From assembly GCA_016715895.1 (NCBI GenBank), contig JADJXH010000004.1, positions 1,364,001 through 1,428,000 on the forward strand: 64,000 nt of DNA, written 5' to 3'. The DNA comes from Flavobacteriales bacterium (GTDB lineage: Bacteria > Bacteroidota > Bacteroidia > Flavobacteriales_F > PHOS-HE28). The first letter of the stretch is position 1; every line of letters starts with the position of its first letter. The notes under the pieces were generated by a model, which was not told the origin of the DNA, did not search any database, and saw nothing but the letters and a program-made list of their open reading frames with translations. Of this stretch, positions 17,201 through 26,637 are shown piece after piece. The position numbers were made by a program, and so were the translations under genes.

Positions 17201-20200
17201 CCGTCGCTGGCACCATCGCAGCTCACACCGGTGCCACCACCGAACACGCTCGTGGTGATGCTTCCATCCACCGGAGCGGGTGCTGTGAGCGTGACGTTCT
17301 CCTGCGCGGTGCAGCCCGCGATGTCGGTCACCTGGATCACGTACGTGCCGGTCGCCAATCCCGTGGGGTCCTGCATCGAGGCACTGAATCCGTTCGGACC
17401 GCTCCAGCTCACCGTGTACGGGGCGAGACCTCCTGCGATGGTGGCATCGATGGAACCGGTGGTCGCGCCGTCACAGCTGGTGTTGGCGCCGCCGGGCCAG
17501 ACACTGGCCAGCAGGCCTACGTTGAGCGGAGGAGGGGCCACGAGCGAGTATTGCTCGAGGTGGCTGCATCCGTTGACGTCGGTGATGATCACGAAGTAGT
17601 TGCCCGCCGATACGCCGGCCAGGTCCTCATCCGTGCTGCTGTATCCGTTCGGGCCTGTCCAGCTGTACTGGTAGCCGGGCGTGCCTCCGGTCACCCCGAT
17701 GTCGAGGGATCCGTTCGAGGCACCTGCACAGCTCACCTGGTAGCCGCCCGGGTAGCCGCTCATCAACGAGCTCACCACGAACATGCCGGGTTCCTGCACG
17801 TTCACAGGCTGCGTCAACGCGCAGCCGTTCGCGTCGGTGATGGTGGCGACGTACACGCCGGCGGGTACGTTGGCGATGTCCTCGCTCGACGCACTGAATC
17901 CGTTCGGACCGCTCCAGCTGAAGGTCATGGGGGCGATGCCGCCGGTCGGGGTGAGGTCGATGGAGCCATCGGCGTTGCCCTGGCAAAGCGCGTCCTGCAC
18001 CTGCTGCGTGGTGGTGATGGCCGCCGGCTCGTCAAGCAGGAAGCTCGCCGATGCGGCGCATCCGTTGGCATCGAGCACGCTCACGGTGTAGGTGCCTGCG
18101 GAAAGGCCGGAAGGGTCTTCCGCGGTGGCGACGAACGCGTTGGGTCCCGTCCATTGGAAGGTCGCGCCCCCGGCGCCGCCATGGATGTCAAGGTCGATGC
18201 TGCCATCGGATCCGCCCGCGCAGGAGATCGCCGTGCCCCCCACTGTGCTGCCGGGGGTGCCGGTGAGCACAAGCGCATCCGGTTCAGTGAGCGTGGTGCT
18301 GGCGTTCGCCACGCAGCCGTTCGCGTCGACCACGGTGGCCGTATAGGTACCCGCCGCCAGGTTGCTGATGTCGCTGCCCGTGGCCGTGTATCCGTTCGGG
18401 CCGCTCCAGGTGACGGACAAGGGTGCGCTGCCGCCGGAGAGGCTCAGGTCGATGGAGCCGTCGTTCGCGCCATGACAGGAGATGGCATCACCGCTGGCGG
18501 TCTGGCTGAGCGCGATGGTGGAGGTGATCGCTGCCGGTTCTTCGAGGACGACGGTCGCCATGTCGGTGCATCCGTTCGCGTCCGTCACGGTCAGGGTATA
18601 GGTGCCCGCGGTCAGACCGGAGAGGTCGTCGCTGCCGGACGTGAATCCGTTCGGTCCGGACCAGGCGTAGGAGAACGGCGCGGTGCCACCGAAGACCGTG
18701 GCGTCGATGGCGCCGTCCGATCCGCCAGCACAGCTGATCTCGCTGCCGTTGTGCTTGGGAGCGATGGCCACCACGTTGAGCGTGGCCGGTGCGCTCAGGG
18801 TCCAGGCCTCTGCCGTGGAGCAGCCGTTCGCGTCGGTCACGGTCACGGTGTAGGTGCCTGCGGCGAGGCTCGTCAGGTCCTCGTCCGTGCTCGTGAAGCC
18901 GTTGGGACCGGACCAGGAGAAGGTGTAGGGCGGCGTCGCACCCGATACGCTGAGGGCGATGCTTCCGTCGGTGGCACCCGCGCAGCTCACGCCGGAACCA
19001 TTGAGGTCGCTCAGGACGGCGGTGATGGTGAAGAGACCGGGTTGCATCACGCTGTAGGTGCGCTGGATGCTGCATCCGTTCGCATCGGTCACGAGCACGG
19101 TGTACGCACCGGCCGCCAGCCCGTTCAGGTCGGTCGTGGTGGCGCTGAAGCCGTTGGGCCCTGACCAGCTTGTCAGGTAGGGCGCGATGCCGCCGCTCAC
19201 GTTCAGGTCGATGGCGCCATCCGCTGCGCCCTGACACGCGGCGGGGCTGATGCCGGCCGTGGCGTCAAGCGCCGCAGGCTCGGTGAGGGTGAAAGGAGCG
19301 GTCGTGGTGCAGCCGTTGCCGTCGCTCACCATCAGGGTGTAGGCACCGGCGCTCAGGCCCGTCACATCCTCAAGGCCGGTCTGGTTGCCCCACTGGTCCG
19401 ACCAGAAGTAGTTGTATGGCCATGTGCCTCCGCTCACCGTCACATCGATGGCTCCATCGTCGCCCCCGTTGCAGGAGACGTTCGTGCCAGAGTGGTCGCT
19501 CAGCAGTCCGGTGATCGCGAGCGGCGAGGCCGGTTGCGTGATGGTGACCGGCATCTGCTTCGGGATCGCACAGCCGTTGTTGTCCACGACCGTGGCGGTC
19601 CAGGTTCCGGCGGCAAGGCCGGTCGCAAGGGCTCCGGTCTGCACCGGGTTGGTGTTCCAGGTGATGCTGAAGTTCCCGCTGCCGCCCGTCACCTCGATCT
19701 CTGCGAAGCCATCGCTGCCGCCATGGCAGCTCACCATGCCGAGGTTCTCCACGTAGGGCACGATGGTGGCGGCGGGCTGTGTGATGGTCACCACGGTGCT
19801 GGTGCTGCAGCCGTTCGCATCCTGCACGCTGGCGGTGTAGCTGCCTGCGATGAGGTTGGACGCGGTGCCGCCCGTCTGCACGGGGGTCGAGTTCCATGTG
19901 ATGGAGTACGGGGCCGTGCCACCCGCGGCGATCACCGTGGCGGAACCGGTGTTGGCCCCATGGCAAAGGACGTCCGTGACCGTGGATGCGGTGAGCGTGA
20001 GGGGGGCCGCAGGACCGCCGATGGTCACCGTGGTGGATGCGGTGCATCCGTTGGCGTCCGTCGCTGTCGCCGTCCAGGTCCCTTGTGCGAGGCCGTTGGC
20101 CGTGGCACCGAACTGGATCGGCGTGGTGTTCCACGCATACGTGTAAGGGGCGGTGCCGCCCGTGGCGGTCACCGTGGCCTGTCCGTTCGCGCTGCCGAAG

Positions 20201-23200
20201 CAGCTCTGGTCCGTCATGGATACGGTGGTGAGCCCAAGGGCGACGGCCGGCGCGGTCACCACGGCCTGCGCGGTGGCGGTGCAGCCGTTGGCGTCCGTGG
20301 CGGTCACCACGTAGGTGCCGGGGCCCACGTTGTCCAGGGTCGCCCCGGTCTGCACGGGTGCGCTGTTCCAGCTGTAGCTCACGGCGCCCGTGCCACCGGT
20401 GGCGGCGGCCTCGGCCGCGCCATCGGTCAGTCCGAAGCAGCTCACTCCGTCCAGCTGGATGATCGAGGTCGCCAACGCGGTGGCCGGTGCATCGATGGTG
20501 GCGCTGACCAGTGCGGTGCAGCCGTTGTCGTCGATCACCGTGCACAGGTAGGTGCCGGCGGCGAGCCCCGTGGCCTGTGGTGTGTGCTGCGCGGGCGTCG
20601 TGTTCCAGGTGTAGGTGTACGGCGCGGTGCCCAGTGAGGCGGCCACCTCCGCCGCGCCGGTGGCCTGGCCGAAGCAGCCCACATCGGTGGTGGAGATGAG
20701 CGTGGCCGCGAGGGTTCCCGCCGGTGCACCGATCGTCGCGTCCACCGTCGTGATGCACCCGTTCGCGTCGGTGACGGTGCAGGTCCACGTGCCGGCGGAC
20801 AGGTCGGTCGCCGTGGCGCCGGTCTGCACAGGGGTGGTGTTCCAGCTGGTCGCATAAGGGGCGGTGCCTCCGCTGACGTTCACGGTGGCGCTTCCGGTGT
20901 TGCCGGCGCAGGCAACGTCCGTGGTGCTGCCGATCACTGCGGTGAGGGAGGCGGCAGGCTGTGTCATCGGAACGCTGGCGCTCCCGGTGCATCCGTTGGC
21001 ATCGGTCACCGTGCAGGTCCACACGCCGGCGGAAAGCCCGGTGGCCGTGGCCGAGAGCTGTGCCGGCACGGTATTCCAGCTGTACGAATAGGGCGCGGTC
21101 CCACCGGTGGCGTTCACTGCGGCGGAGCCGTCGTTGCCGCCATGGCAGCCCACGGCATCGAGCAGGGTGGCGGTGGCGTTCAGCGCAAGCGCCGGTTCAC
21201 CGATCGTGACGCTCACGGCCGTGGAACAACCGTGGTCATCGGTCACCGTGCAGGTCCAGGGGCCGGCGGCGAGCCCTGTCGCCGTGGCGCTGTTCTGAAC
21301 AGGCACCGTGTTCCAGGTGTAGGTGTACGGAGCGGTCCCGCCCGTTGCGTTCACGGTGGCGCTTCCGCTGCCGGCTCCAAGGCAGCCGACATCCGTCTGG
21401 CTGTCGATCGTCGCGCTCAACGCGGCGGCCGGCTCTCCGATCGCGGCGATGGCCTGGGCGGTGCATCCGTTCGCATCCGTCACCGTCACGGTCCAGTTCC
21501 CGGCCGCAAGACCGGCGGCGCTCGCGGAGAGCTGTGCCGGCGCGGTGTTCCAGGTGAACTGATACGGGCCCACACCGCCGGAGACCGTGGCCGTGGCCGA
21601 GCCGGTGGCTCCGCCATGGCAGAGGGCATCTGCGGTGGAGGACACCGAAGGAACAAGCATGGCAGGTTCGGTGAGCACCACCGCGGCGTTCGCCAGGCAT
21701 CCGTTGGCATCCGACACGGTCAGTGCGTACGCTCCGGCTGCAAGTCCACTGATGTCCGGCGTGTTCGCGGTGAAGCCGTTCGGTCCGGTCCACAGCACGC
21801 CGATCGGGGCCACGCCGCCCAGGATGGTGGCATCGATGCTGCCATCCATGGCGGCGAAGCAGGACACGCCGAAGCCGTTGCCCAGGTCGGCCGCCACAAG
21901 CTGGATCTGCACCGCCGGGGGTGGGCTGAGCGTGTAGGTCTCCGCCGTGGCGCAACCATTGTCGTCCGTGACGGTGAAGGTGTATGTGCCCGTGCTGAGC
22001 CCACTGATGTCCTCGGCCGTGCTCGTGAACCCGTTCGGTCCGGTCCATGCGAAGGTGTACGGCGGTGTGGCGCCGCTGACGGTCATGGCGATGCTGCCAT
22101 CCGCGGCTCCGGGGCAGCTCACATGCGCGCCGCCGGGATAGGTGGTCGCCGCTCCGTTCACGCTGAAGAGCCCGGGTTGGTTCACGTTCCAGCTGCTGGT
22201 CCCCACGCAGCCGTTGGCGTCGGTGACGGTGAGCTGGTACACTCCTGCGGCAAGACCGCTGATGTCGGCCGTCGCGGCGGTGAAGCCGCCCGGACCGGTC
22301 CAGCCATGCGTGTAGGGAGCGGTGCCGCCGGTGGTGGTGATATCCACGGCGCCGTTGTTCGCGCCCTGACAAGCGGCTGCGGTGATCGTGGCCGTGGTGC
22401 CGAGGGCGGCCGCTGGTTGACCCACGGTCCCCTGGGCGCTGCTCACGCAGCCCTGCGCATCGGTCACCGTGCACGTCCAGGTGCCGCTGGAGAGGCTCGT
22501 GGCCGTGGTCCCGGACTGCACGGGGCTCGTGTTCCAGCTGTACGAATAGGGCGTTGTTCCACCGGTCGCGCTGACCGTGGCCGTGCCGGTGGCATCGCCG
22601 AAGCACGCGGCCGGCGTGGTGAGGTCGATGGAGGCGGCGAGGGCTGCGGCGGGCTCGGTGATGGTCACCGGACCGACGGCCACGCATCCGTTCGCATCGG
22701 TCACCGTGCAGGACCAGGTGCCCGCGGGCAGGTTGTTCGCCGTCGCTGCCTGCTGCGCCGGGCTGGTGTTCCATGCATAGGTGTATGGCCCGGTGCCCCC
22801 GGATGCGCCGACCGTGGCGCTGCCATTGGAACCGCCGAAGCAGCTCACGGGCATGCTCGTGGTCGTGTTCACGGACAACGGAGCGACGGGCTGCCCGATC
22901 GTGGCGCTGACGGTCGTGGTGCATCCATGCGCATCCGTCACCGTGCAGCTCCAGGTGCCTGCGCTGAGGCCCGATGCGGTGGCGGTGTGCTGCGTCGGGC
23001 TCGTGTTCCACTCGAAGGTGTAAGGTGCTGTTCCCCCGCTGGCACCGGCCGTGGCGCTTCCCGTAGCACCACCATGGCACGTCACCGCGGTTTGCGCGGT
23101 GATGGAAGCGTTCAGCTGAGCGGGTTCGGAAACGGTCCAGCTGGCCGAGAACGAACAACCGTTCGCATCGCTGAGCACCAGGGTGTACACGCCTGCGGCA

Positions 23201-26200
23201 AGCCCGGTCAGGTCCTCCGCAGTGCTGGCGAACCCGTTCGGTCCGCTCCACGCGTAGCTGGATGCGCCGGTGCCTCCGGAAGCTCCGATCGCGATCGCGC
23301 CCGAGGCGTCACCGCGACAGTCGAGGTCGGTCACGGTCGCCGTGGCGCTCAAGGCGGCAGGCTGACCCAGGATCCAGTCCGCGTTCGCCGTGCAGCCATG
23401 AGCGTCGGTGACGGTCACCGCGTAGGTGCCGGCGACGAGGCCACCGGCAAGGTCGGCGCTGGTGCTGCTGAAACCGCCCGGACCGGTCCACGCGTAGCTC
23501 ATCGGTGCCGTGCCGCCGCTGACGGTGAGGTCGATGCTGCCCGTGTTGCCACCGGCACAGCCGGGCGCGATCGTGCTCGCGCTCAGGGCGAGCGCCGCGG
23601 TCGGCCCTCCGATGGTGGCGTTCACCGTGGCGGCGAGCGGACATCCGTTCTGATCGCTGATGGTGGCCGTGTAGGTGCCGGCCGCCAGACCGGTCGCCAT
23701 GAGTCCGTTCTGCGGTGGGACCGTGCTCCAGTTCACCGCATAGCTGCCGCTACCCCCGGTGACGCTCAGCACCGCAGTGCCCTCGAGGTCGCCGAAGCAG
23801 TCCTCCGGTGTGGTGCTGAGCAGATCCGCCTGCAGCGGTGCGGCAGGTTGTGTGATGGTGACCTGCGCCGTGGTCGTGCATCCGTTGGCATCGGTCACCG
23901 TGCAGGTCCATGTGCCGGCCGCGAGGTTGCTCGCGGAAGCCGTGCTCTGCGCGGGGCTCGTGTTCCACGAATAGGTATAGGGCGCGGTTCCACCGGAAGC
24001 GCTCACGGTCGCGTCTCCCGTGTTTTGTCCATGGCACAGGACCGGCGTGCTTGCGGTGAGTACGGCGCTGAGCGCCGCAGCGGGTTGGCCGATGGTCACG
24101 TTCACGGCGGTGGTGCACAGGTTCACATCGGTCACCGTGCAGGTCCATGTCCCGGCCGGCAGGTTGAGGGCGGTGGCACCGTTCTGGGCCGGTGTGGTGT
24201 TCCAGCTGTAGGCATAGGGTCCCGTGCCTCCGGAGGCGGCCACCGTGGCGCTGCCGCTGGTGTTGCCGTGGCAGAGCACATCGGTGTGCAGTTGCTCCGT
24301 GGCGCTCAAGGCGGCGGCCGGCTGGTTGATGGTCACGCTGTGCTGGGCCGTGCAGCCGTTGCCGTCGGTCACCGTGGCGGTCCATGCGCCGGCAGGCAGG
24401 TTGATGGCCGTGGCACCGTTCTGTGCCGGAACCGTGTTCCAGGTGATCATATGCGGCGGGGTGCCACCGCTGACCGCCACCGTGGCGCTACCCGTGCTGG
24501 CGCCGAAGCAGCGCACATGGGTCACCGTGTTCGTGGTGATGGTGATCGGGCTGGTGGGACCACCGATGCTGGCGGTCGCCGAACCGGTGCATCCGTACCC
24601 GTCGCTCACCGTCACCGTCCAGGTCCCGGGGGTGAGCGCGGTGGCCGTGGCGGCGGATTGAGGGGGCGTGGTGTTCCACGCGTAGCTGTAGGGCGGGATG
24701 CCGCCGATCGCAGAGGCGGTCGCGCTGCCCGAACCATCGCCGGAACAGACCACGGCCGTGGTCTGGGCGATGGAGGCCACCACGGGGGTCGCTTCCACCA
24801 GGGTCACGTTGGAAGACGCTGTGCAGCCGTTCGCATCGGTAACGTTCAGGGTGTACGTGCCGGCCATCAGTCCGGAGAGATCGGCCGATGTGCTGGTGAA
24901 GCCGTTCGGCCCGGACCAGCTCGGCGCGTAGGGTCCGGTGCCACCGGTGATCGTGGCATCGATGGCCCCGTCGCTTCCGCCATGGCAGCTGATGTTCTGC
25001 CCGAAGGCGAGCACGGCCGGTTCAAGGTCCACCACCAGGATCCCGGGCTCCAGCACGGTGAAGCTCTGGGTGCGCGTGCACGCGGCATCCGTCACGGTCA
25101 CGGTGTACGTGCCCGCAGAGAGGCCGGTGAGGTCCTGCGTGCTGGCGGTGTAGCCGTTCGGGCCGACCCAGCTGTAGGTGTACGGGGCCACGCCACCGGT
25201 GGTGCTCAGGTTGATGGCACCGTTCGACTGGCCGTTGCAAAGCGGCGCGGTGATCACGGCGCTCAGCGCGAGGTTGCTCACGCGCACCTGCCGGCCCACG
25301 CTGCGGGTGCAACTGCCATCCGAGATGGTCACCACATAGGTGGTGGTGCTGGTGGGCGAGGCCACGGGGTTCGGACAATTCGTGCAGCTGAGCCCGGTGG
25401 AAGGGCTCCAGCTGTAGGCGCTTCCACCGTTGACCTGCAGCGGCCAGGAGCCGCCCGCGCAGATGGTGCCACCGGGCGAAACGGTCGCGAACAAGGTGTC
25501 GAGCAGCGGGAAGCTCAGCGAGTCGAGGTTCTGCGCCGGGCAGAAGGGATTGCCCAGGATGAAGAGCAGTTCCTCGGTGTTCTCGTTGAGGCCATCGATC
25601 AATGGGTTCACCGCGCGGTCCACGTAGGTCTGGTTCGCGGGGATCACGATGGACTTCGGAAGCAGGGGGTCCACGGGCGGGATGGCCGTGTAGTCCGCAC
25701 CGTTGGAGGCGCTGCCCTGGATGTAGTACTGGATGCTGAGCGGCGTGGGTTGCGCGAAGGGCCGTTCGAAGCGCACCCAGCCCGGGTTGCATCCCTCCAC
25801 GAGCTCGGGAGTGCCGTTGGCCGTGAAGGCCTGCATGGTCACGTTGTTGCTCTCGATCTTCTCGATGAAGACACCGGAGTCGTATTTGCGGTCCGACGCG
25901 TCGGCGATGATGAGCTTCAGGTGGTAGGTCTGGCACGGGGTCACCGCACTGCGCGCCACCAGGTCCTGTGTGAAGCCGTCGTATTGAATGGTGGCGCCGC
26001 CGGCATTGTCGAAGTAGTGGGCGGAGTTGCTGCCGTTGTTGACGGTGTTGATCGTCACCGGCTGGTTGCTGCCGGGTATGAGCGCGATGTTCTTCTCATT
26101 GCCCGCATTGGGGTCGCCCACGATGCCGGGACCGCTGATGTAGAACCCGAACACATCGTTGTACTGGGACCCCACCCACTCATTGTACTCCTCGCTGGCG

Positions 26201-26637
26201 AACACGAAGTTGAACGAGAGGCTGTCCCCGGTGGGGATGATGTCGAACTCGAACTTGCACGCATCCATCGTGGTGCGCCCGGTGACGGCATTGAGGACGG
26301 GGTCGCCCGGCGTCCCTTGGGCGAACCAGTTGCCGCCACCACCATTGTTGTTGGGACCGATGGCATCGGTGATGCGCCCGGTGGTGAGGATCACGCCCTC
26401 CTCGGCGGAGAGCGCGCTTCCGCTGTAGCTGAACTCGCCGTAGCCCAGGCCGTGACAGGTGATCACCGGGTTGTTGATGGTGACGCCGGGACCGGTGATG
26501 CTGGCCGCGAGCTGCTGCAGATCGGTCTGCGCGCTCACCACCAGCTGTGCGCTGGCGGCTGGGGTGATGAGGCACAGTGCCGCGACGAGGAGCGTCGCAG
26601 CGGCGGAACGGCGGCGATCGTGGCGCATCGTGCTCAT
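14296..26637 (-). CDS. giant SprB-like surface adhesin, 44 repeats, T9SS type B sorting domain
   Basis: A 4113-aa exported protein. After the signal peptide (ending TPAASAQ) comes a choice-of-anchor L-type domain (about 45-270, with FNFVFASEEYNEWVGSQYND). A Calx-beta-like segment (about 275-380) and an Ig/PKD-like segment (about 385-450) follow. From about residue 454 to 4020 I count 44 SprB-type repeats of about 75-90 aa, each built on xxC.G...G.....SGG.APY.Y.W ... AGTYTVTVTDANGC. The last 90 residues (PTGYTPNGDGSND ... IIYNRWGNVVYD) are the gliding-motility-associated/CHU_C type B sorting domain. SprB is the mobile gliding adhesin of F. johnsoniae; adhesion or gliding is the inferred role here. 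No gld motor genes lie in the window. The stop overlaps the next gene's alternative ATG, and the start overlaps the preceding stop by 4 bases. Confidence 0.95.
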   Translation of the reverse strand: MSTMRHDRRRSAAATLLVAALCLITPAASAQLVVSAQTDLQQLAASITGPGVTINNPVITCHGLGYGEFSYSGSALSAEEGVILTTGRITDAIGPNNNGGGGNWFAQGTPGDPVLNAVTGRTTMDACKFEFDIIPTGDSLSFNFVFASEEYNEWVGSQYNDVFGFYISGPGIVGDPNAGNEKNIALIPGSNQPVTINTVNNGSNSAHYFDNAGGATIQYDGFTQDLVARSAVTPCQTYHLKLIIADASDRKYDSGVFIEKIESNNVTMQAFTANGTPELVEGCNPGWVRFERPFAQPTPLSIQYYIQGSASNGADYTAIPPVDPLLPKSIVIPANQTYVDRAVNPLIDGLNENTEELLFILGNPFCPAQNLDSLSFPLLDTLFATVSPGGTICAGGSWPLQVNGGSAYSWSPSTGLSCTNCPNPVASPTSTTTYVVTISDGSCTRSVGRQVRVSNLALSAVITAPLCNGQSNGAINLSTTGGVAPYTYSWVGPNGYTASTQDLTGLSAGTYTVTVTDAACTRTQSFTVLEPGILVVDLEPAVLAFGQNISCHGGSDGAIDATITGGTGPYAPSWSGPNGFTSTSADLSGLMAGTYTLNVTDANGCTASSNVTLVEATPVVASIAQTTAVVCSGDGSGSATASAIGGIPPYSYAWNTTPPQSAATATALTPGTWTVTVSDGYGCTGSATASIGGPTSPITITTNTVTHVRCFGASTGSATVAVSGGTPPHMITWNTVPAQNGATAINLPAGAWTATVTDGNGCTAQHSVTINQPAAALSATEQLHTDVLCHGNTSGSATVAASGGTGPYAYSWNTTPAQNGATALNLPAGTWTCTVTDVNLCTTAVNVTIGQPAAALSAVLTASTPVLCHGQNTGDATVSASGGTAPYTYSWNTSPAQSTASASNLAAGTWTCTVTDANGCTTTAQVTITQPAAPLQADLLSTTPEDCFGDLEGTAVLSVTGGSGSYAVNWSTVPPQNGLMATGLAAGTYTATISDQNGCPLAATVNATIGGPTAALALSASTIAPGCAGGNTGSIDLTVSGGTAPMSYAWTGPGGFSSTSADLAGGLVAGTYAVTVTDAHGCTANADWILGQPAALSATATVTDLDCRGDASGAIAIGASGGTGASSYAWSGPNGFASTAEDLTGLAAGVYTLVLSDANGCSFSASWTVSEPAQLNASITAQTAVTCHGGATGSATAGASGGTAPYTFEWNTSPTQHTATASGLSAGTWSCTVTDAHGCTTTVSATIGQPVAPLSVNTTTSMPVSCFGGSNGSATVGASGGTGPYTYAWNTSPAQQAATANNLPAGTWSCTVTDANGCVAVGPVTITEPAAALAASIDLTTPAACFGDATGTATVSATGGTTPYSYSWNTSPVQSGTTATSLSSGTWTCTVTDAQGCVSSAQGTVGQPAAALGTTATITAAACQGANNGAVDITTTGGTAPYTHGWTGPGGFTAATADISGLAAGVYQLTVTDANGCVGTSSWNVNQPGLFSVNGAATTYPGGAHVSCPGAADGSIAMTVSGATPPYTFAWTGPNGFTSTAEDISGLSTGTYTFTVTDDNGCATAETYTLSPPPAVQIQLVAADLGNGFGVSCFAAMDGSIDATILGGVAPIGVLWTGPNGFTANTPDISGLAAGAYALTVSDANGCLANAAVVLTEPAMLVPSVSSTADALCHGGATGSATATVSGGVGPYQFTWNTAPAQLSASAAGLAAGNWTVTVTDANGCTAQAIAAIGEPAAALSATIDSQTDVGCLGAGSGSATVNATGGTAPYTYTWNTVPVQNSATATGLAAGPWTCTVTDDHGCSTAVSVTIGEPALALNATATLLDAVGCHGGNDGSAAVNATGGTAPYSYSWNTVPAQLSATATGLSAGVWTCTVTDANGCTGSASVPMTQPAASLTAVIGSTTDVACAGNTGSATVNVSGGTAPYATSWNTTPVQTGATATDLSAGTWTCTVTDANGCITTVDATIGAPAGTLAATLISTTDVGCFGQATGAAEVAASLGTAPYTYTWNTTPAQHTPQATGLAAGTYLCTVIDDNGCTALVSATIDAPATALATSIIQLDGVSCFGLTDGAAEAAATGGTGAVSYSWNSAPVQTGATLDNVGPGTYVVTATDANGCTATAQAVVTAPAVALGLTTVSMTDQSCFGSANGQATVTATGGTAPYTYAWNTTPIQFGATANGLAQGTWTATATDANGCTASTTVTIGGPAAPLTLTASTVTDVLCHGANTGSATVIAAGGTAPYSITWNSTPVQTGGTASNLIAGSYTASVQDANGCSTSTVVTITQPAATIVPYVENLGMVSCHGGSDGFAEIEVTGGSGNFSITWNTNPVQTGALATGLAAGTWTATVVDNNGCAIPKQMPVTITQPASPLAITGLLSDHSGTNVSCNGGDDGAIDVTVSGGTWPYNYFWSDQWGNQTGLEDVTGLSAGAYTLMVSDGNGCTTTAPFTLTEPAALDATAGISPAACQGAADGAIDLNVSGGIAPYLTSWSGPNGFSATTTDLNGLAAGAYTVLVTDANGCSIQRTYSVMQPGLFTITAVLSDLNGSGVSCAGATDGSIALSVSGATPPYTFSWSGPNGFTSTDEDLTSLAAGTYTVTVTDANGCSTAEAWTLSAPATLNVVAIAPKHNGSEISCAGGSDGAIDATVFGGTAPFSYAWSGPNGFTSGSDDLSGLTAGTYTLTVTDANGCTDMATVVLEEPAAITSTIALSQTASGDAISCHGANDGSIDLSLSGGSAPLSVTWSGPNGYTATGSDISNLAAGTYTATVVDANGCVANASTTLTEPDALVLTGTPGSTVGGTAISCAGGSDGSIDLDIHGGAGGATFQWTGPNAFVATAEDPSGLSAGTYTVSVLDANGCAASASFLLDEPAAITTTQQVQDALCQGNADGSIDLTPTGGIAPMTFSWSGPNGFSASSEDIANVPAGVYVATITDANGCALTQPVNVQEPGMFVVSSLMSGYPGGYQVSCAGASNGSLDIGVTGGTPGYQYSWTGPNGYSSTDEDLAGVSAGNYFVIITDVNGCSHLEQYSLVAPPPLNVGLLASVWPGGANTSCDGATTGSIDATIAGGLAPYTVSWSGPNGFSASMQDPTGLATGTYVIQVTDIAGCTAQENVTLTAPAPVDGSITTSVFGGGTGVSCDGASDGSLDLSAQGGTAPYSVIWSGPNGFMSNDEDPSGLGAGDYTATITDMNGCTGTITATLTAPAPITLDLQAALFGGGYTLPCAGSEEGSITGTVTGGLGTLHYAWTGPGGFTASTPIINGLAAGTYTLIVSDDAGCSVTQALALSAPPAFDGDLVLSDAGNGYQVGCGAANGSIDLTITGGLAPYQIDWTGPNGFTAATEDLNALAAGTYVATLVDANGCIATEQAVLTTPQPLQAALSNSGTVCDGGSDGTIDLEVSGGVLPYTYTWTGPGGFSASSEDLSGLVGGTYSVTVLDAGSCSGSWSSTMTASAPIELSTYVSLTGTTNIACTGDSSGVIAVLATGGSGPLDLLWSGPNGFTASGADTLTALVAGTYTLTVTDANGCQRDTSFTLTEPAQPIDGSLTAQAFPSGTNISCLGGSDGSIDLAISGGSGPYTFDWRGPDSTNYSSEDLNGVIAGDYEVVITDANQCATLLTITLTEPDSALAAVLDISSYNGFNTSCDGVGDAFLVATVTGGNGGAQLNWSGPNGFASTADSLTGLAAGSYTLTVTDMNGCVSLQDVVITAPDPVDPQPVALTYPSGSNTSCAGVNDGLLTALASGGAGGYTYLWTGPGSFSSTADSIAGLGAGTYCLTVTDANGCSAQACTDLIAASAIDATFTATAAGCGQANGAVDVSVTGGGAPYTFAWAHGSSTEDIAGLTAGTYEVTITDLNGCIATLPVQVEGGPALNAEAVVTDASCLASASGSIDLSVTSGTMPYSFVWNTGSGSEDLSGLAAGTYTVTVSDAAGCTWNSAFTVNDGATLTLDSLVVTYSNGYNLSGHQSNDGSITITPDGGTTPYSFAWSNSADGATVQGLAAGTYTVTITDANGCSITVSFTLDQPMDVVMPTGYTPNGDGSNDSYVVQGLEAYPDNRIIIYNRWGNVVYDRVRYTNDWSGENQQGEPLPNGTYFVVLTLTPDGAPMQNYVDLRR
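14550..25280 (-). repeat. array of 44 SprB-type protein repeats
   Basis: Forty-four diverged tandem units within the adhesin, seen at the protein level. Two classes alternate in blocks. Class A contains W.GPNGF.ST.EDL.GL.AGTYT (for example units 1-2, 8-9, 13-15 and 26-41). Class B contains WNT.P.Q..ATA..LAAGTWTCTVTD (units 3-7, 10-12 and 16-24). Units 25 and 42-44 are variants. Nearly every unit has two Cys, one near its start and one in D.NGC. Confidence 0.85.

Noticed and set aside
16999..19164. A 721-aa plus-strand frame antisense to the adhesin
   Set aside because: Same cause: repeated Gly/Ala/Arg/Val text mirrors the SprB repeats and has no protein family features.
14296..26637. Regular repeats that could suggest a CRISPR or DNA satellite
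   Set aside because: The period is about 230-260 bases, the units are diverged at the DNA level and are in frame; it is a protein repeat array.
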